A stretch of 55,089 nt of DNA from a bacterium (lineage in GTDB: Bacteria; Armatimonadota; Chthonomonadetes; Chthonomonadales; JAMCWF01): NCBI GenBank assembly GCA_021842405.1, contig JAKBZR010000009.1, positions 1 to 55,089 of the forward strand, in the 5' to 3' direction. Below the pieces are notes generated by a model. It searched no databases. It had not been told where the DNA came from and saw only the letters and a list, made by a program, of their open reading frames with translations. Below are positions 25,657-35,022 of the stretch, piece after piece. Each line of letters starts with the position of its first letter. Position 1 is the first letter of the stretch. The position numbers and the translations under genes were made by a program.

Positions 25657-26586
25657 CTAGTTGCAGTTCGGATGGGGGGCATCCTGGTCGGTTGCCCAGA
25701 GGCAGATATTGCCGATCACCTGATCATAGGGAATCGCCTTGGCATGGCCGTCGGTGAAGAGGCAGTCAATCATCCCCATGTGGCGCTGAGGCCCTAGATA
25801 CTCCGCGTCGGCGACCGGGGTATCGCTCCAGTTTCCGGCCGATACGTTCCAACTCCAGCGGGAGTTTCCGATGTTCTTCCAATAATCGGTGTAAAACGGT
25901 GATTGGAAGTTGGCGTAGGCAAGATCGGCGCCGTTGGCCGCTTCGTTGTACTCTTTGCCGGTCATATCGGCCACATCCGGTGCGGCTCCATAGTAGGTTG
26001 CATCCACGATCTCGATGATGGTGCGCGGCACCGCCGCCAGTGGAACGACCGACACCGCGCTGGAGTTATCGGCGTAGCGGTTTGCCGGGCTGAGCCAGAG
26101 GTCGTTATGACCGTAGCTGTTTTGGCCGCCGTATCCGACCCCGCCGCAGCCTACCGAGGTGTTGTTTTGGCTGCCGCCGCACATCGTGCCGTCGGTGTTA
26201 GTGCCGACCCAGGCGTTTGGGTTTTCCGGGCATTTAAACACGCCGTAGTTTCGGACGTAGGGCTGCAGCAAGCTGACCCAGAAGGTCTTCATTCGGGCCG
26301 CGCCGTTGATGGGGCTGTTGGCTCCGCCCGTGAGTCCGATCAGCGGATTGCTGTCCGGTCCCGAGTTCCAGCGGTGCGGGTAGAAGGTCTCATCGTAATC
26401 CTGCAGGTACATCAGCGTGGCGGTTCCAAGCTGCTTCAGATTGGAAATGCAGACCGCCTGCTCCGCCTTGGCTCTGGCTTGAGCGAATACGGGAAACAGG
26501 ATCGCGGCCAGTATCGCGATGATCGCTATAACAACGAGCAGCTCGATGAGGGTGAAGCCGCGATCTTTCATTGGAATGGGTCGCAT
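25657..26586 (-). CDS. Prepilin-like protein with H-X9-DG motif (DUF1559 type)
   Basis: 309 residues. A short leader ends in KDRG followed by [21 protein letters not shown], the type IV prepilin peptidase site and N-terminal helix. The C-terminal part has the H-X9-DG signature ([12 protein letters not shown]). Such proteins are processed at the inner membrane and belong to pseudopilin-like families that are highly amplified in Armatimonadota and Planctomycetes; their exact role is unresolved. ATG at 26586 with GGAG nine bases upstream. It ends 140 bases from the convergent ald stop. Confidence 0.88.
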   Translation of the reverse strand: MRPIPMKDRGFTLIELLVVIAIIAILAAILFPVFAQARAKAEQAVCISNLKQLGTATLMYLQDYDETFYPHRWNSGPDSNPLIGLTGGANSPINGAARMKTFWVSLLQPYVRNYGVFKCPENPNAWVGTNTDGTMCGGSQNNTSVGCGGVGYGGQNSYGHNDLWLSPANRYADNSSAVSVVPLAAVPRTIIEIVDATYYGAAPDVADMTGKEYNEAANGADLAYANFQSPFYTDYWKNIGNSRWSWNVSAGNWSDTPVADAEYLGPQRHMGMIDCLFTDGHAKAIPYDQVIGNICLWATDQDAPHPNCN

Positions 26587-26828
26587 ATTGGTTCTCTCCT
26601 TTCCCTGTCTGCGACGATTTTAAGACGCCGGTTGAAAAGCGCCAGCTTTCCAACTTTTATGTCTCGATTGAAGGATGGCAGTGGAATGTTAAGGGGATGT
26701 AAACGGGCGGTTAAGCTTTGGTTAAGGTTTATCGGCGCAAATTCAACGGTTTGGAGAATGATTTCAGCCTTCTGTGAACTTTGAGTTGGAATACCCAAAA
26801 CTCATCGTTCTGAAAGAGTTCAATGAAT

Positions 26829-27010
26829 GAGTTCAGTTCTCCGGGCAATTTAAGCAAGGAGGCCCTCACTACAACTCTTTTTCCCCATGTTGGGAGGAGG
26901 CTGGTGAAGGAGATTGCTTCGCTTCGCTCGCAATGACTCCCTCCCCCGTTGACGGGGGAGGGCCGGGGTGGGGGGCGAACGAAAATCATTCCCATAAAGC
27001 TTGAACTCTT
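26829..27010. repeat. Dispersed element, family A, copy 3
   Basis: Left end GAGTTCAGTTCTCCGGGCAA; right end TTGAACTCTT. Contains the module GATTGCTTCGCTTCGCTCGC followed by CAATGAC, also found in the copies at 41634 and 52511, and the palindrome CTCCCCCGTTGACGGGGGAG. The right end is eight bases before the -35 box of tRNA-Arg. The rest of the gap from 26587 to 26828 shows no gene. Confidence 0.85.
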
Positions 27011-27018
27011 ACTTCAAT

Positions 27019-27047
27019 TTGACTTCCAGATGTGCAGTTGGTATAAT
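27019..27047 (+). promoter_or_regulatory. Promoter of tRNA-Arg
   Basis: TTGACT (27019-27024), a 17-base spacer and TATAAT (27042-27047), nine bases before the tRNA. Near-consensus sigma-70 type. Confidence 0.88.
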
Positions 27048-27056
27048 CTTGAATAC

Positions 27057-27131
<75 letters not shown>

Positions 27132-27407
27132 AACATAATGAGCGATTCGTATCCATAGCTTCTACTTTTTTATTGGATAGGTTCTTGGCCAGCATCTCGG
27201 GAAGCAGGCGGGATTGCAACCAACTTCTCAAGCTGCAGGCGATCTCGGTGAGTTTCCATCCATACAAAGTATTGGCGGCCGGCATGGTGTGATGGAGTGT
27301 ATTCTCATCAATCAAACGACTGATGAGCTGGCATCGCCTAAGCACAAACCCGCGAGCCGCCGATAATCAACTATTGAGCATTTCACCCATAGAGGAGTTC
27401 TTTACCG

Positions 27408-28721
27408 ATGAATATCTGCGTCATCGGCACGGGTTACGTGGGATTGGTTACCGGATCCGTCTTTGCCGACCTGGGCAACGAAGTGATCTGTGTAGATAAT
27501 AATGTCGAAAAAATCGCAATGCTGAATCGCGGTGATATGCCGATCTACGAGCCGGGTCTCGAAGAGATGATCGCCCGCAACGTAGAAGATCAACGCCTCT
27601 CTTTCACTACCGACACCGAGGAGGCGGTCAGCCATTCGGATATCGTTTTCATCTGCGTGGGGACGCCGCCCAAAGAAAACGGCGAATCCGACCTTACCTA
27701 CGTGGAGCAGGCGGCGAAAACCATTGCCCGCGCCCTGAATCGCTATAAGGTTGTCGTCAACAAAAGCACGGTGCCGGTGGGAACCGGTGAACTGGTTCGT
27801 GATATCATTCTGACCAACCGCCGTCGCGATGTGGATTTCGATGTGGTCTCAAACCCGGAGTTTTTACGTGAAGGCTCGGCCATCAACGATACGCTCTATC
27901 CCGACCGGATCGTGATCGGCGCGCCCAATCAGGCGGTCGCGATGAAGATACTGGAGCTGTATGCGCCGCTGGAGCACCCCATGCTCATCACCGACGTTGC
28001 CTCCGCCGAGATGATCAAATACGCATCCAATGCATTCCTCGCCACCAAAATCTCGTTCATTAACTCCATTGCGAATATCTGCGAGCAGGCAGGCGCCGAT
28101 GTCATCCAGGTGATGAAGGGTATGGGCTACGATCATCGAATCGGCGCCGCTTTCCTGCAGGCCGGATTGGGCTACGGCGGCTCCTGCTTCCCAAAAGACT
28201 CGCTTGCCTTAATCCACACCGCTGAACGCTTCGGTTATGATTTTCAGCTCCTGAAACAGGTGGTCGCAGTGAATGAACAGCAGACCATGCTTTTCATGAA
28301 CCGATTAAAGGAAAAGCTGAATGGATTTCAGGACAAGGTCATCGGCGTCTTGGGGCTGGCATTCAAACCCAATACCGACGACATGCGCGAGGCGAAATCA
28401 CTGGACGTGATCCGGATCGTGATTCAAGGCGGTGGGACGGTGAAAGCTTACGACCCCATCGCTATTGAAAACACCCGTCATCAGTTCCCCGATATTTTTT
28501 ACGGACGAAACGCCTATGAGGCCGCCGAAGGGACTGATGCGCTGATCATCGTCACCGAATGGAATGAGTTTAAACAGCTCAATCTGGAGCGGTTGAAAAA
28601 AGTCATGCGCGGAAACGTGATTTTCGATGGGCGCAATATCTATGATCCGATTCGGCTGCAAAGGCTGGGTTTTGACTACACCGGAATTGGTCGCAGTCCG
28701 CATGCATTTAACAGCAAATAG
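27408..28721 (+). CDS. ugd: UDP-glucose 6-dehydrogenase
   Basis: 437 residues, typical of the family. It oxidises UDP-glucose twice to UDP-glucuronate for capsule, exopolysaccharide or glycan synthesis. N-terminal NAD domain with VIGTGYVGLVTG (residues about 5-16), FICVGTPPKENG, NKSTVPVGTG and NPEFLREGSAI; the catalytic Cys lies in GYGGSCFPKD at about residue 262; the C-terminal UDP-binding domain has GLAFKPNTDDMREA. ATG at 27408 with GAGGAG 11 bases upstream. First gene of a four-gene set: the TPR gene follows 23 bases later, then tgt and an HD gene with overlaps. Confidence 0.96.
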   Translation: MNICVIGTGYVGLVTGSVFADLGNEVICVDNNVEKIAMLNRGDMPIYEPGLEEMIARNVEDQRLSFTTDTEEAVSHSDIVFICVGTPPKENGESDLTYVEQAAKTIARALNRYKVVVNKSTVPVGTGELVRDIILTNRRRDVDFDVVSNPEFLREGSAINDTLYPDRIVIGAPNQAVAMKILELYAPLEHPMLITDVASAEMIKYASNAFLATKISFINSIANICEQAGADVIQVMKGMGYDHRIGAAFLQAGLGYGGSCFPKDSLALIHTAERFGYDFQLLKQVVAVNEQQTMLFMNRLKEKLNGFQDKVIGVLGLAFKPNTDDMREAKSLDVIRIVIQGGGTVKAYDPIAIENTRHQFPDIFYGRNAYEAAEGTDALIIVTEWNEFKQLNLERLKKVMRGNVIFDGRNIYDPIRLQRLGFDYTGIGRSPHAFNSK

Positions 28722-28744
28722 GACCCAATAGTAAGGAGACGGTA

Positions 28745-29659
28745 ATGGCGCTTCTTGGGAAGATGCTGGCGTTCGGCCGTAACCCCCATTATGACCGAGG
28801 GATACGGCTCTTTGATCAGGGGCTTTATGAAGAGGCGATCCAGGAGTTCGAGCAGGTCGGCTCCGACGGTTCGCCCGACCGGTTGACGGACCGACTCGCT
28901 CAGTTTTACTGCGCCGAATCGCACGCCGCGCTTGCACAACAGGCATTAAAGAGCAAACGATTTTCGTTCGCCGTTCCACACATCAATGCGGCGCTGGAAA
29001 TTCATCCACAATACGCCGATCTGCACTTTCATCTGGCTACCGCTCACTATGGATTGGGTCAGTTCCGAGAAGCGGTGCAGGCCCTCGACAAAGCGCTGAC
29101 AATCAACCCGAAGTACGCCAAGGCACACTTTCATCGGGGCATCTGCCTCTTTGCGATAGGCGAAGAGGAGGATGGGATGTCTGCCTTGCGGCAGGCGGTC
29201 AGCCTTGAGCCGAGCTTCGGCGGCAGCGAGTACGAAGCTGCGCTGAATTATCATCGCGAGGGGAATAACAAGGAGGCGATCAAGGCGCTGCAGCAGGCCG
29301 CGTCGGTGGAAGTGGACGATATCGTTTATCACTATCGGTTGGGCGACGACCTCTATCGGAGGGGGATGTATCGGGATGCGATCACCCAGTATCGGGAGGC
29401 GCTCTCCCTCAATCCCAACTACGCCGATGTGCACAATCACCTGGGGATGGCCTACAGCGCGGTGGGAGAGACTGCCTCCGCCATTCGTGAGTTTACGGCT
29501 GCCTTAAACATCAATTCCAAATTTATTGAGGCGCGGCTTAACCTGGCCATTACGCTGAGAGATTCCGATCGGACGGCGGAAGCGATCGAGGAGTTCCGTA
29601 AAGTGTTGCAGATTGAACCGGACAACATCATCGCACGCAACAATCTGGCTGAGCTTTGA
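28745..29659 (+). CDS. Tetratricopeptide repeat protein
   Basis: 304 residues, with no signal peptide or membrane segment. At least six TPR units are visible, for example YDRGIRLFDQGLYEEAIQEF, ADLHFHLATAHYGLGQFREA, AKAHFHRGICLFAIGEEEDG, ADVHNHLGMAYSAVGETASA and IEARLNLAITLRDSDRTAEA. It should be a cytosolic scaffold for protein-protein contacts, but the partner is unknown. ATG with AAGGAG upstream; 23 bases after ugd and overlapping the tgt start by four bases. Whether it serves glycan synthesis (ugd) or the downstream genes cannot be told. Confidence 0.9.
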   Translation: MALLGKMLAFGRNPHYDRGIRLFDQGLYEEAIQEFEQVGSDGSPDRLTDRLAQFYCAESHAALAQQALKSKRFSFAVPHINAALEIHPQYADLHFHLATAHYGLGQFREAVQALDKALTINPKYAKAHFHRGICLFAIGEEEDGMSALRQAVSLEPSFGGSEYEAALNYHREGNNKEAIKALQQAASVEVDDIVYHYRLGDDLYRRGMYRDAITQYREALSLNPNYADVHNHLGMAYSAVGETASAIREFTAALNINSKFIEARLNLAITLRDSDRTAEAIEEFRKVLQIEPDNIIARNNLAEL

Positions 29660-30834
29660 CTGGAACGAGCCGAAACGGGGGAATCAGCACCCATTTCACT
29701 ATTGAGAATCGCTGCCCCAAGACCAACGCGAGAGCAGGGCGGCTTCATCTTCCCCATGCAACCGTGGATACGCCGGTTTTTATGCCGGTGGGCACTCAGG
29801 GAACGGTTAAAGGGGTCAGCGCCGGTACCCTCCGGAGCCTCGGCTATCGCATCCATCTCGCCAACGCCTATCACTTATCGCTGCGGCCCGGCGTTGAAGT
29901 GGTGGAGGGGGCGGGTGGGTTGCAGCGGTTTGAGGGCTGGGATGGGGCCATCTTAACTGATAGCGGCGGATTTCAGATTTTCAGTTTGCAGGGCTTGCGC
30001 CGGATCAGCGACGATGGGGTGGAGTTTCAATCTCATCTGGACGGCTCGCGACAGTTTTACACGCCGGAGGCAGTGATTGAAATCGAACACCGATTGGGCG
30101 CCGATATCATTATGGCGTTTGATGAGTGCGTGCCATTCCCCAGCCCTCGCGCGACCGTTCAAGAAGCGCTTGAAAGAACGCACCGGTGGGCACTTCGGTG
30201 TCTTGAAGCCCATCAGCGCTGGGGTATGAAGGCAGCCGGCGGCTGGTATCAGGCTCTATACGGCATCACCCAAGGCGGAACAGAGGGGGATTTGAGGAGT
30301 TCCAGCGCCCGATACCTCCGCGAATTGCCGTTCGATGGATATGCGATCGGCGGCCTTGCGGTCGGTGAGAGCGATGAACAGCGCAATGAAATGGTGGAGG
30401 TGAGCGCCGCCACATTGCCGAATGATAAACCGAAGTACCTGATGGGCGTCGGAACACCACTGGACATTCTGGAGGCGGTGAGGCGTGGGGTGGATCTATT
30501 CGATTGCGTCCTTCCCACTCGCAACGGACGAAACGGCCAGGTGTTTACCCGCACCGGTACCATTAACTTGCGGAATGCGCGCTACGCATCGGATTATCGG
30601 CCGATTGAAGAGGACTGCGATTGCCAAACGTGCCGTAGTCAAAGTCGGAGCTATTTGCGGCATCTATTTCAATCCAACGAGATGCTGGGACCGGTAATGG
30701 CGACCATCCACAACCTGCGGTTTTACCAGCGGCTGATGGCCGGTATTCGAAGCGCCATCGGAGAAGGGCGGTTTCCACCCTTTTATGAAGATTTTATCGC
30801 TCAATATGGCACATCCTTAGAAGGAGAGCAATGA
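29656..30834 (+). CDS. tgt: Queuine tRNA-ribosyltransferase
   Basis: 392 residues. Tgt exchanges guanine-34 for the queuosine precursor preQ1 in tRNAs with GUN anticodons. Seen: ETPxF-type VDTPVFMPVGTQGTVKG, the nucleophile/active-site ILTDSGGFQIFSLQ, GGLAVGES (substrate binding), FDCVLPTRNGRNGQ with the catalytic Asp, and the zinc site CDCQTCRS with a later His in TIHNLRFY. The TTG start overlaps the TPR stop by four bases and has no clear ribosome site; the first ~20 residues are not conserved, so the start could be later. ATGA overlap with the next gene. Confidence 0.94.
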   Translation: MTGTSRNGGISTHFTIENRCPKTNARAGRLHLPHATVDTPVFMPVGTQGTVKGVSAGTLRSLGYRIHLANAYHLSLRPGVEVVEGAGGLQRFEGWDGAILTDSGGFQIFSLQGLRRISDDGVEFQSHLDGSRQFYTPEAVIEIEHRLGADIIMAFDECVPFPSPRATVQEALERTHRWALRCLEAHQRWGMKAAGGWYQALYGITQGGTEGDLRSSSARYLRELPFDGYAIGGLAVGESDEQRNEMVEVSAATLPNDKPKYLMGVGTPLDILEAVRRGVDLFDCVLPTRNGRNGQVFTRTGTINLRNARYASDYRPIEEDCDCQTCRSQSRSYLRHLFQSNEMLGPVMATIHNLRFYQRLMAGIRSAIGEGRFPPFYEDFIAQYGTSLEGEQ

Positions 30835-31517
30835 TGAGCGCCCGCGGCGAAACCGGAAATCCTATCACGCTGCGCGAAGTGCGGAATAATCCCAAAATTC
30901 GGGCATTTATCGAAAAAGCGAATGAGCAAATGATGGTGATCGGCTACACCGAGCACGGCCTTCGCCACGCCGGGTTGGTGGCTGGAATCGCTCGTAACGT
31001 CTGTCAATCGGTGGGGCATAACGACCGGGTTGCCGAGCTGGCCGCGATCGCCGGCTTTCTGCACGATATGGGCAACGTGGTGAGCCGGTTTTCCCATCCG
31101 CAGATCGGCGCCACGATGTCATTCGTGCTGCTGAATGAGATGCAGATGGATCCGGTTGAGATCGGCATTGTGTTGGGGGCGATCGGTAACCATGAGGAGC
31201 CGGAAGGCGTACCCATAAATGTGGTGACTGCGGCGGTAATTCTGGCCGATAAATCGGATGTCCATTTTACCCGAGTGCAAAACGCGGTTCCATCCTCTTT
31301 CGACATCCACGACCGGGTTAATCACGCGGTGCAGAAGTCGCATCTGGCGGTAGACGTGGAGCGCCGGTTGATTACGCTGGAGCTGCAGATCGATACCACG
31401 GCCGCCAGCGTGATGGAGTATTTCGAGATATTTGTGGATCGAATGGTAATGTGCCGCAAGGCGGCGGCGGTGCTCGACTGTCGCTTCCGGTTGATGGTCA
31501 ACGGATTGGAGATGTAA
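30831..31517 (+). CDS. HD-domain phosphohydrolase
   Basis: 228 residues. Metal-binding residues of the HD superfamily are visible: His in TEHGLRHAG (residues about 40-48), the HD pair in GFLHDMGN (about 80-87), His in IGNHEE and Asp in LADKSDVHF. Members hydrolyse nucleotides, cyclic nucleotides or other phosphoesters; the substrate here is unknown. Two ATGs in a row (30831, 30834); the second is slightly better spaced from AAGGAG (30821-30826), the first forms an ATGA overlap with tgt. Last gene of the ugd-TPR-tgt-HD set. No terminator is recognised after it. Confidence 0.82.
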   Translation: MMSARGETGNPITLREVRNNPKIRAFIEKANEQMMVIGYTEHGLRHAGLVAGIARNVCQSVGHNDRVAELAAIAGFLHDMGNVVSRFSHPQIGATMSFVLLNEMQMDPVEIGIVLGAIGNHEEPEGVPINVVTAAVILADKSDVHFTRVQNAVPSSFDIHDRVNHAVQKSHLAVDVERRLITLELQIDTTAASVMEYFEIFVDRMVMCRKAAAVLDCRFRLMVNGLEM

Positions 31518-31616
31518 AGCGGTATCTTAAAAAGGAAGTCATCCCGAAACGAAAAGGGGTTCTAATTTGCCTCGGTGTTGATTGTTGAAATGTTCCAGGC
31601 GGCAGATTTTGTGTAA

Positions 31617-31809
31617 GAGTTCAGGTTTGCTGAGAATGGCGGTGAAGGCCGGTTAATTTTACTGGAGACATTGACCGGCCTCAGAAAGGCGGGTACGATG
31701 TTGACGCCATAAATCAGGAAGAAACGGCATCCCCTCCCCCTTTAAGGGAGAGGTCAGGGTGGGGGCGCAACCAATATTGTCGTAAATTATTCCCGTAGAA
31801 CTGAACTCT
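31617..31809. repeat. Dispersed element, family A, copy 4
   Basis: Left end GAGTTCAGG, right end GAACTGAACTCT. Contains CCCCTCCCCCTTTAAGGGAG and GTCAGGGTGGGGGCG near the right side. The right end lies 12 bases before the perfect -35 box at 31822. The rest of the 31518-31965 gap contains only the promoter and leader. Confidence 0.8.
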
Positions 31810-31821
31810 CTTTCGATTTTG

Positions 31822-31850
31822 TTGACACCCGCAAAAGGCGTCGGTATAAT
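31822..31850 (+). promoter_or_regulatory. Consensus sigma-70 promoter
   Basis: TTGACA, a 17-base spacer and TATAAT: a perfect match in both boxes. It should drive the zinc-ribbon membrane protein gene at 31966 with a leader of about 110 bases. Confidence 0.92.
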
Positions 31851-31965
31851 ACGCATTGAACAAATGGGGTAGGCTGGAGTTCAATTAAATTCCCGATTCA
31901 TGTCATTTGTGTCCATACAACGGTTCATGTCAGAAGCAACGCGCGGCGCCAAGAGGTAAGAGATA

Positions 31966-33732
31966 ATGTTTTGTAAATGGTGTGGGCTGGAAAGCGAAAC
32001 CAGCGACATCTGCAGTTGGTGCCGCCATCCCTTCACCACAAGCGCTAAACCGGCCAATGAGGAATCGAAGCAGGATGCGGGCGCCCAAACTCAACCGGGT
32101 GAGCAGTCCGCTGCAATGCCGGCCGCCGGCTCTCCATCAAACCAGCGAGGCGCCCCAGTTGAGCTGGGTGAGGCGTTTGATGACGATCTGAGCCCGTTTC
32201 CGTTTTTAGGCGGGATGTCGTCCTCGCCGATTGCTCCCTCGCCGCCAGCAGAAACAGCTCCGCCCAAGCCGGTCGCACCCCCGCCGATTACTCCACCTGC
32301 TCAACCAATTCCGAGGCAAGAACCGCCGACCGCTTCGAATTGGCCCAGTGCGCCTGCCGCTGCCGAGCCACAAACGGTAGAGAGGCCGATTGATGAGGCA
32401 ATCCAGCCGCAGGCGCCAACGCCACCGGTTAAGGAGAGCCAGACACCAGCGAATCCACCTCCGATCGGGCTGATCCCATTAAAGGATTTCAGGAAGCCGG
32501 CCGCGCCACCGGCGAAGCCGCCCGCTGAAACGACATCTAAACCAGCGCCGGTGGTCCCGCCAATCCCCATCGCGATCCGAAAGCCAGGAACAACTCCGCC
32601 GGTGGTTCCGCTGACTGAGATCCCGCCGATAAGCCGGCCGGAGACACCGCCTCCGCCGATTCAAGAGCCGGTTGAAGCACCGCCGCCCGTTTTAAAGCCG
32701 CCGCCCAGCCCGCCGGTCAGCGCGATCCCAATGCCCAAAACCGACCTGCCTACCGCCAATGTTGGGCAGGCAGGTTCCGCGCCGAAAACGCCGACGAGCC
32801 CGCCGCCGGTTCCGCCAAGAACGGTTGGGCCGGCCACCACGGTCGTGCCGCGAGCGAGGACCGGCGGCAGGACGACGCTTTGCCGCTACTGCGGGCTGGA
32901 AAGTGAGACCGCCACCGTTTGTAGTTGGTGCCACAAGCCTTTATCGCTAACAGGCACAGTGGCGGAAGCACCCCGCTCGGTGGTGATGACCTCTCATCGA
33001 ACCGGCAATTTAACCCGCCACCCGGTGCGGAAGGCGCCGGAGGTGCCGCAGCCCAAAACCGCCGAGGCGCCCAGCCACAATAACGTCAAATCAGCGGCAC
33101 CGGTCCAAGATCAACACGTTCCGCAAATGGGAGCCTTTCAAGCGGTTAAATCGAAATACTACTCCGGCATGGTGTACGATCCGGTGTCTGGAACTCACTA
33201 CGACGCCGATTCGGGGAAGACCACCGATACCTCCACCATCGCGCTCGATTTTGACGAACCTGATATCCGGGCGCAAATCGTTAAATACATACCAGCTTTG
33301 ATCGGGATCATTTTAGTGGCCATTATCGCTACGAAAGCGGCGCCAGGCTTCTATCTGGGGACTCTATTCCTGGCGAATTTCGGGGCGGCAATCCTATTAC
33401 CGCTCATGAAGGTGGCCCCATTCGCCGACGACGATAGTGATGACCTGGCGCTGGCCATCGGCCTGTTTTTAATCGCCGGCCCGTTCGTAGGCGCCATTCT
33501 GTACGGGATCGTGGTCGTTATGCGCCAAGATGGGAACCCGGCCATCGGCGCCCTCTTTGTGCTCTATCTGCTAATTCGGATACCGATGGACATCGCGATG
33601 GGCAGCTTCACGTTTACCGCAATGATGCCGTTTGCTAAATTTACCGTATCCGCCTTCGCCGCCAACTGGATGACCCTTGCCGGCCTGGCCGGTTGGTACT
33701 GCGCCAGCTTTTTCCATAAGCTCGACGAATAA
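31966..33732 (+). CDS. Membrane protein with two zinc ribbons joined by a long Pro-rich linker
   Basis: 588 residues; I do not recognise the whole. Residues 3-19 (CKWCGLESETSDICSWC) and about 306-322 (CRYCGLESETATVCSWC) are near-identical CxxC-x10-CxxC zinc ribbons. Between them is a ~270-residue segment very rich in Pro, Ala and Glu. After a Tyr-rich strip (YYSGMVYDPVSGTHYDADSG) come four or five membrane helices (from about residue 440, IPALIGIILVAIIATKAAP, to the end). The N-terminal two-thirds is presumably cytosolic. A consensus promoter drives it. It faces another zinc-ribbon membrane protein at 33951. A regulatory or scaffold role is possible; no enzymatic motif is seen. Confidence 0.8.
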   Translation: MFCKWCGLESETSDICSWCRHPFTTSAKPANEESKQDAGAQTQPGEQSAAMPAAGSPSNQRGAPVELGEAFDDDLSPFPFLGGMSSSPIAPSPPAETAPPKPVAPPPITPPAQPIPRQEPPTASNWPSAPAAAEPQTVERPIDEAIQPQAPTPPVKESQTPANPPPIGLIPLKDFRKPAAPPAKPPAETTSKPAPVVPPIPIAIRKPGTTPPVVPLTEIPPISRPETPPPPIQEPVEAPPPVLKPPPSPPVSAIPMPKTDLPTANVGQAGSAPKTPTSPPPVPPRTVGPATTVVPRARTGGRTTLCRYCGLESETATVCSWCHKPLSLTGTVAEAPRSVVMTSHRTGNLTRHPVRKAPEVPQPKTAEAPSHNNVKSAAPVQDQHVPQMGAFQAVKSKYYSGMVYDPVSGTHYDADSGKTTDTSTIALDFDEPDIRAQIVKYIPALIGIILVAIIATKAAPGFYLGTLFLANFGAAILLPLMKVAPFADDDSDDLALAIGLFLIAGPFVGAILYGIVVVMRQDGNPAIGALFVLYLLIRIPMDIAMGSFTFTAMMPFAKFTVSAFAANWMTLAGLAGWYCASFFHKLDE

Positions 33733-33797
33733 CGGCCCAATCAGATCATCAGGTCAATTTTTTGGCAAAGGGATTTGACATCGAGATGAGGGTCAGT

Positions 33798-33899
33798 TCA
33801 AGCGGTTTCTGCTGAAATTGCGGCGCTCACCGCTAAAACAGCGACCGATTTCAAAAAATCATGGCGGGTTATTTTCGTGTCCCGCTCCTCAATTTTCAA
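33798..33899 (-). pseudogene. Possible remnant: Tat-like signal sequence
   Basis: A 33-codon frame starting at TTG encodes ITRHDFLKSVAVLAVSAAIS, which matches the twin-arginine pattern (T-R-R-x-F-L-K plus hydrophobic core and AxA-type end), except that the second Arg is His. It stops directly after the cleavage region. This looks like the 5' end of a lost Tat-exported protein gene. It has no clear ribosome site and may also be chance. Confidence 0.35.
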
Positions 33900-33950
33900 T
33901 GGGGAACCATCCTCAATCTTTCAACGCGCTGGGATAGATCGGCGGCTCAC

Positions 33951-34715
33951 CTACTGGCCGCCGCGGGCCCGCTGGTTCGGGGCTTCGGTCACCGTCGGTT
34001 GAATGACGGCGGTTGAGCCCAACTCGCGCAGTCGCCGCCGGATTGCATCGGCTTTGCGTTCGGGGACGTTGCGCACCACCGTTAAGGGCAGTTCTTGCAG
34101 CAGGCGTCTTGCTTCAGCCAAGGTCAAGATCATGATGGATTCCAGCGCAAGCGCCACATCGTTGGGGCTGCGGCCGGCCGAGGTCAAGATCACATCGTAG
34201 TTACGAAGGATTTCGCTATCGCCCCCCACCGTGATTTCGGTGGTCGGAACATCGCCGGATACGTTCAGTGGCCTTTGGCAGTTATCGCAGATATAGCGAT
34301 GCGCGTCCACCGAAACCTTATGCTCGGTACGGCAGACCGGGCAGGTGATCGTTTTGATGGCCACGACCTGCCCATCTTTAATCGCAACCGGACGGTTGCA
34401 GTCTTCACAGTCAAAGCCGTTTTCCGGCACGTTGGGGAAGCGCATTTCATGGCTGCAATAGGGGCACTGGAATGAGACCGTTTTGACGCTGAGCGCCCGA
34501 TAGACCTTCCAGCCACCCCAGACTCCAAAGCCGATCGCCGCCGCCACTCCCAGCAGGCCGATGTCGAGCAGAGGTCTCACGATGACCAGGCGGCCAAAAA
34601 ACCAGACCAAAAGCAGTGAAACGATCAGCATAATGCCGCTTCGAACAAGGATGAGGATAGCTTTAGTATATTCTCGCTCCAGGATGTCGGAGCGTGAAGT
34701 TGCACCTTTAGCCAC
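33951..34715 (-). CDS. Membrane zinc-ribbon protein with L7/L12-like C-terminal domain
   Basis: 254 residues. Two hydrophobic segments at about residues 20-62 (LILVRSGIMLIVSLLLVWFF and the IGLLGVAAAIGFGVWGGW segment), then cysteine pairs CPYC...CEDC (about 84-106) and CPVC...CDNC (about 122-142), forming two zinc ribbons. The last ~75 residues (VILTSAGRSPNDVALALESI to AVIQP) have the pattern of the ribosomal L7/L12 C-terminal domain: strand, helix, AR-RLLQELP and a closing strand. In L7/L12 this domain recruits translation GTPases; outside the ribosome its role is unknown. GTG start with GGAGGG nine bases upstream, and a consensus promoter at 34780-34808. Confidence 0.75.
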   Translation of the reverse strand: MAKGATSRSDILEREYTKAILILVRSGIMLIVSLLLVWFFGRLVIVRPLLDIGLLGVAAAIGFGVWGGWKVYRALSVKTVSFQCPYCSHEMRFPNVPENGFDCEDCNRPVAIKDGQVVAIKTITCPVCRTEHKVSVDAHRYICDNCQRPLNVSGDVPTTEITVGGDSEILRNYDVILTSAGRSPNDVALALESIMILTLAEARRLLQELPLTVVRNVPERKADAIRRRLRELGSTAVIQPTVTEAPNQRARGGQ

Positions 34716-34779
34716 TGGTCTCTACCCTCCTTTGGCGGTTCCGCGAGATCAGCCGATTGACTTATCGCGAGTAGTATTC

Positions 34780-34808
34780 AGTATATCGCGGGTATCGCCG
34801 AGTGTCAA
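34780..34808 (-). promoter_or_regulatory. Sigma-70 promoter of the zinc-ribbon/L7/L12-like gene
   Basis: On the minus strand TTGACA (34803-34808), a 17-base spacer and TATACT (34780-34785). The upstream edge lies five bases from the end of a family A element. Confidence 0.88.
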
Positions 34809-34813
34809 GGAAA

Positions 34814-35022
34814 GAGTTCAGTTTTCGGGGAATGATTTACGACCATATTGGATGCACCCCCACCCTAACCCTCCCCCGTAAACGGGGGAGGGGATTAAGA
34901 GGGACTGGGGGGCAAGATAAAAGCACCGCCGCTAAACTCCCTCCCCCACTAGGGGGGAGGGAGTTGATTATGGCTATAGGGGTAAAGCCTGCTGCCTAAA
35001 TTACCCAGAGAACTGAACTCTT
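34814..35022. repeat. Dispersed element, family A, copy 5
   Basis: Left end GAGTTCAGTTTTCGGGGAA and right end CCAGAGAACTGAACTCTT give good terminal inverted repeats. Two palindromic modules lie inside (CTCCCCCGTAAACGGGGGAG and CTCCCTCCCCCACTAGGGGG). No coding potential. Confidence 0.85.
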
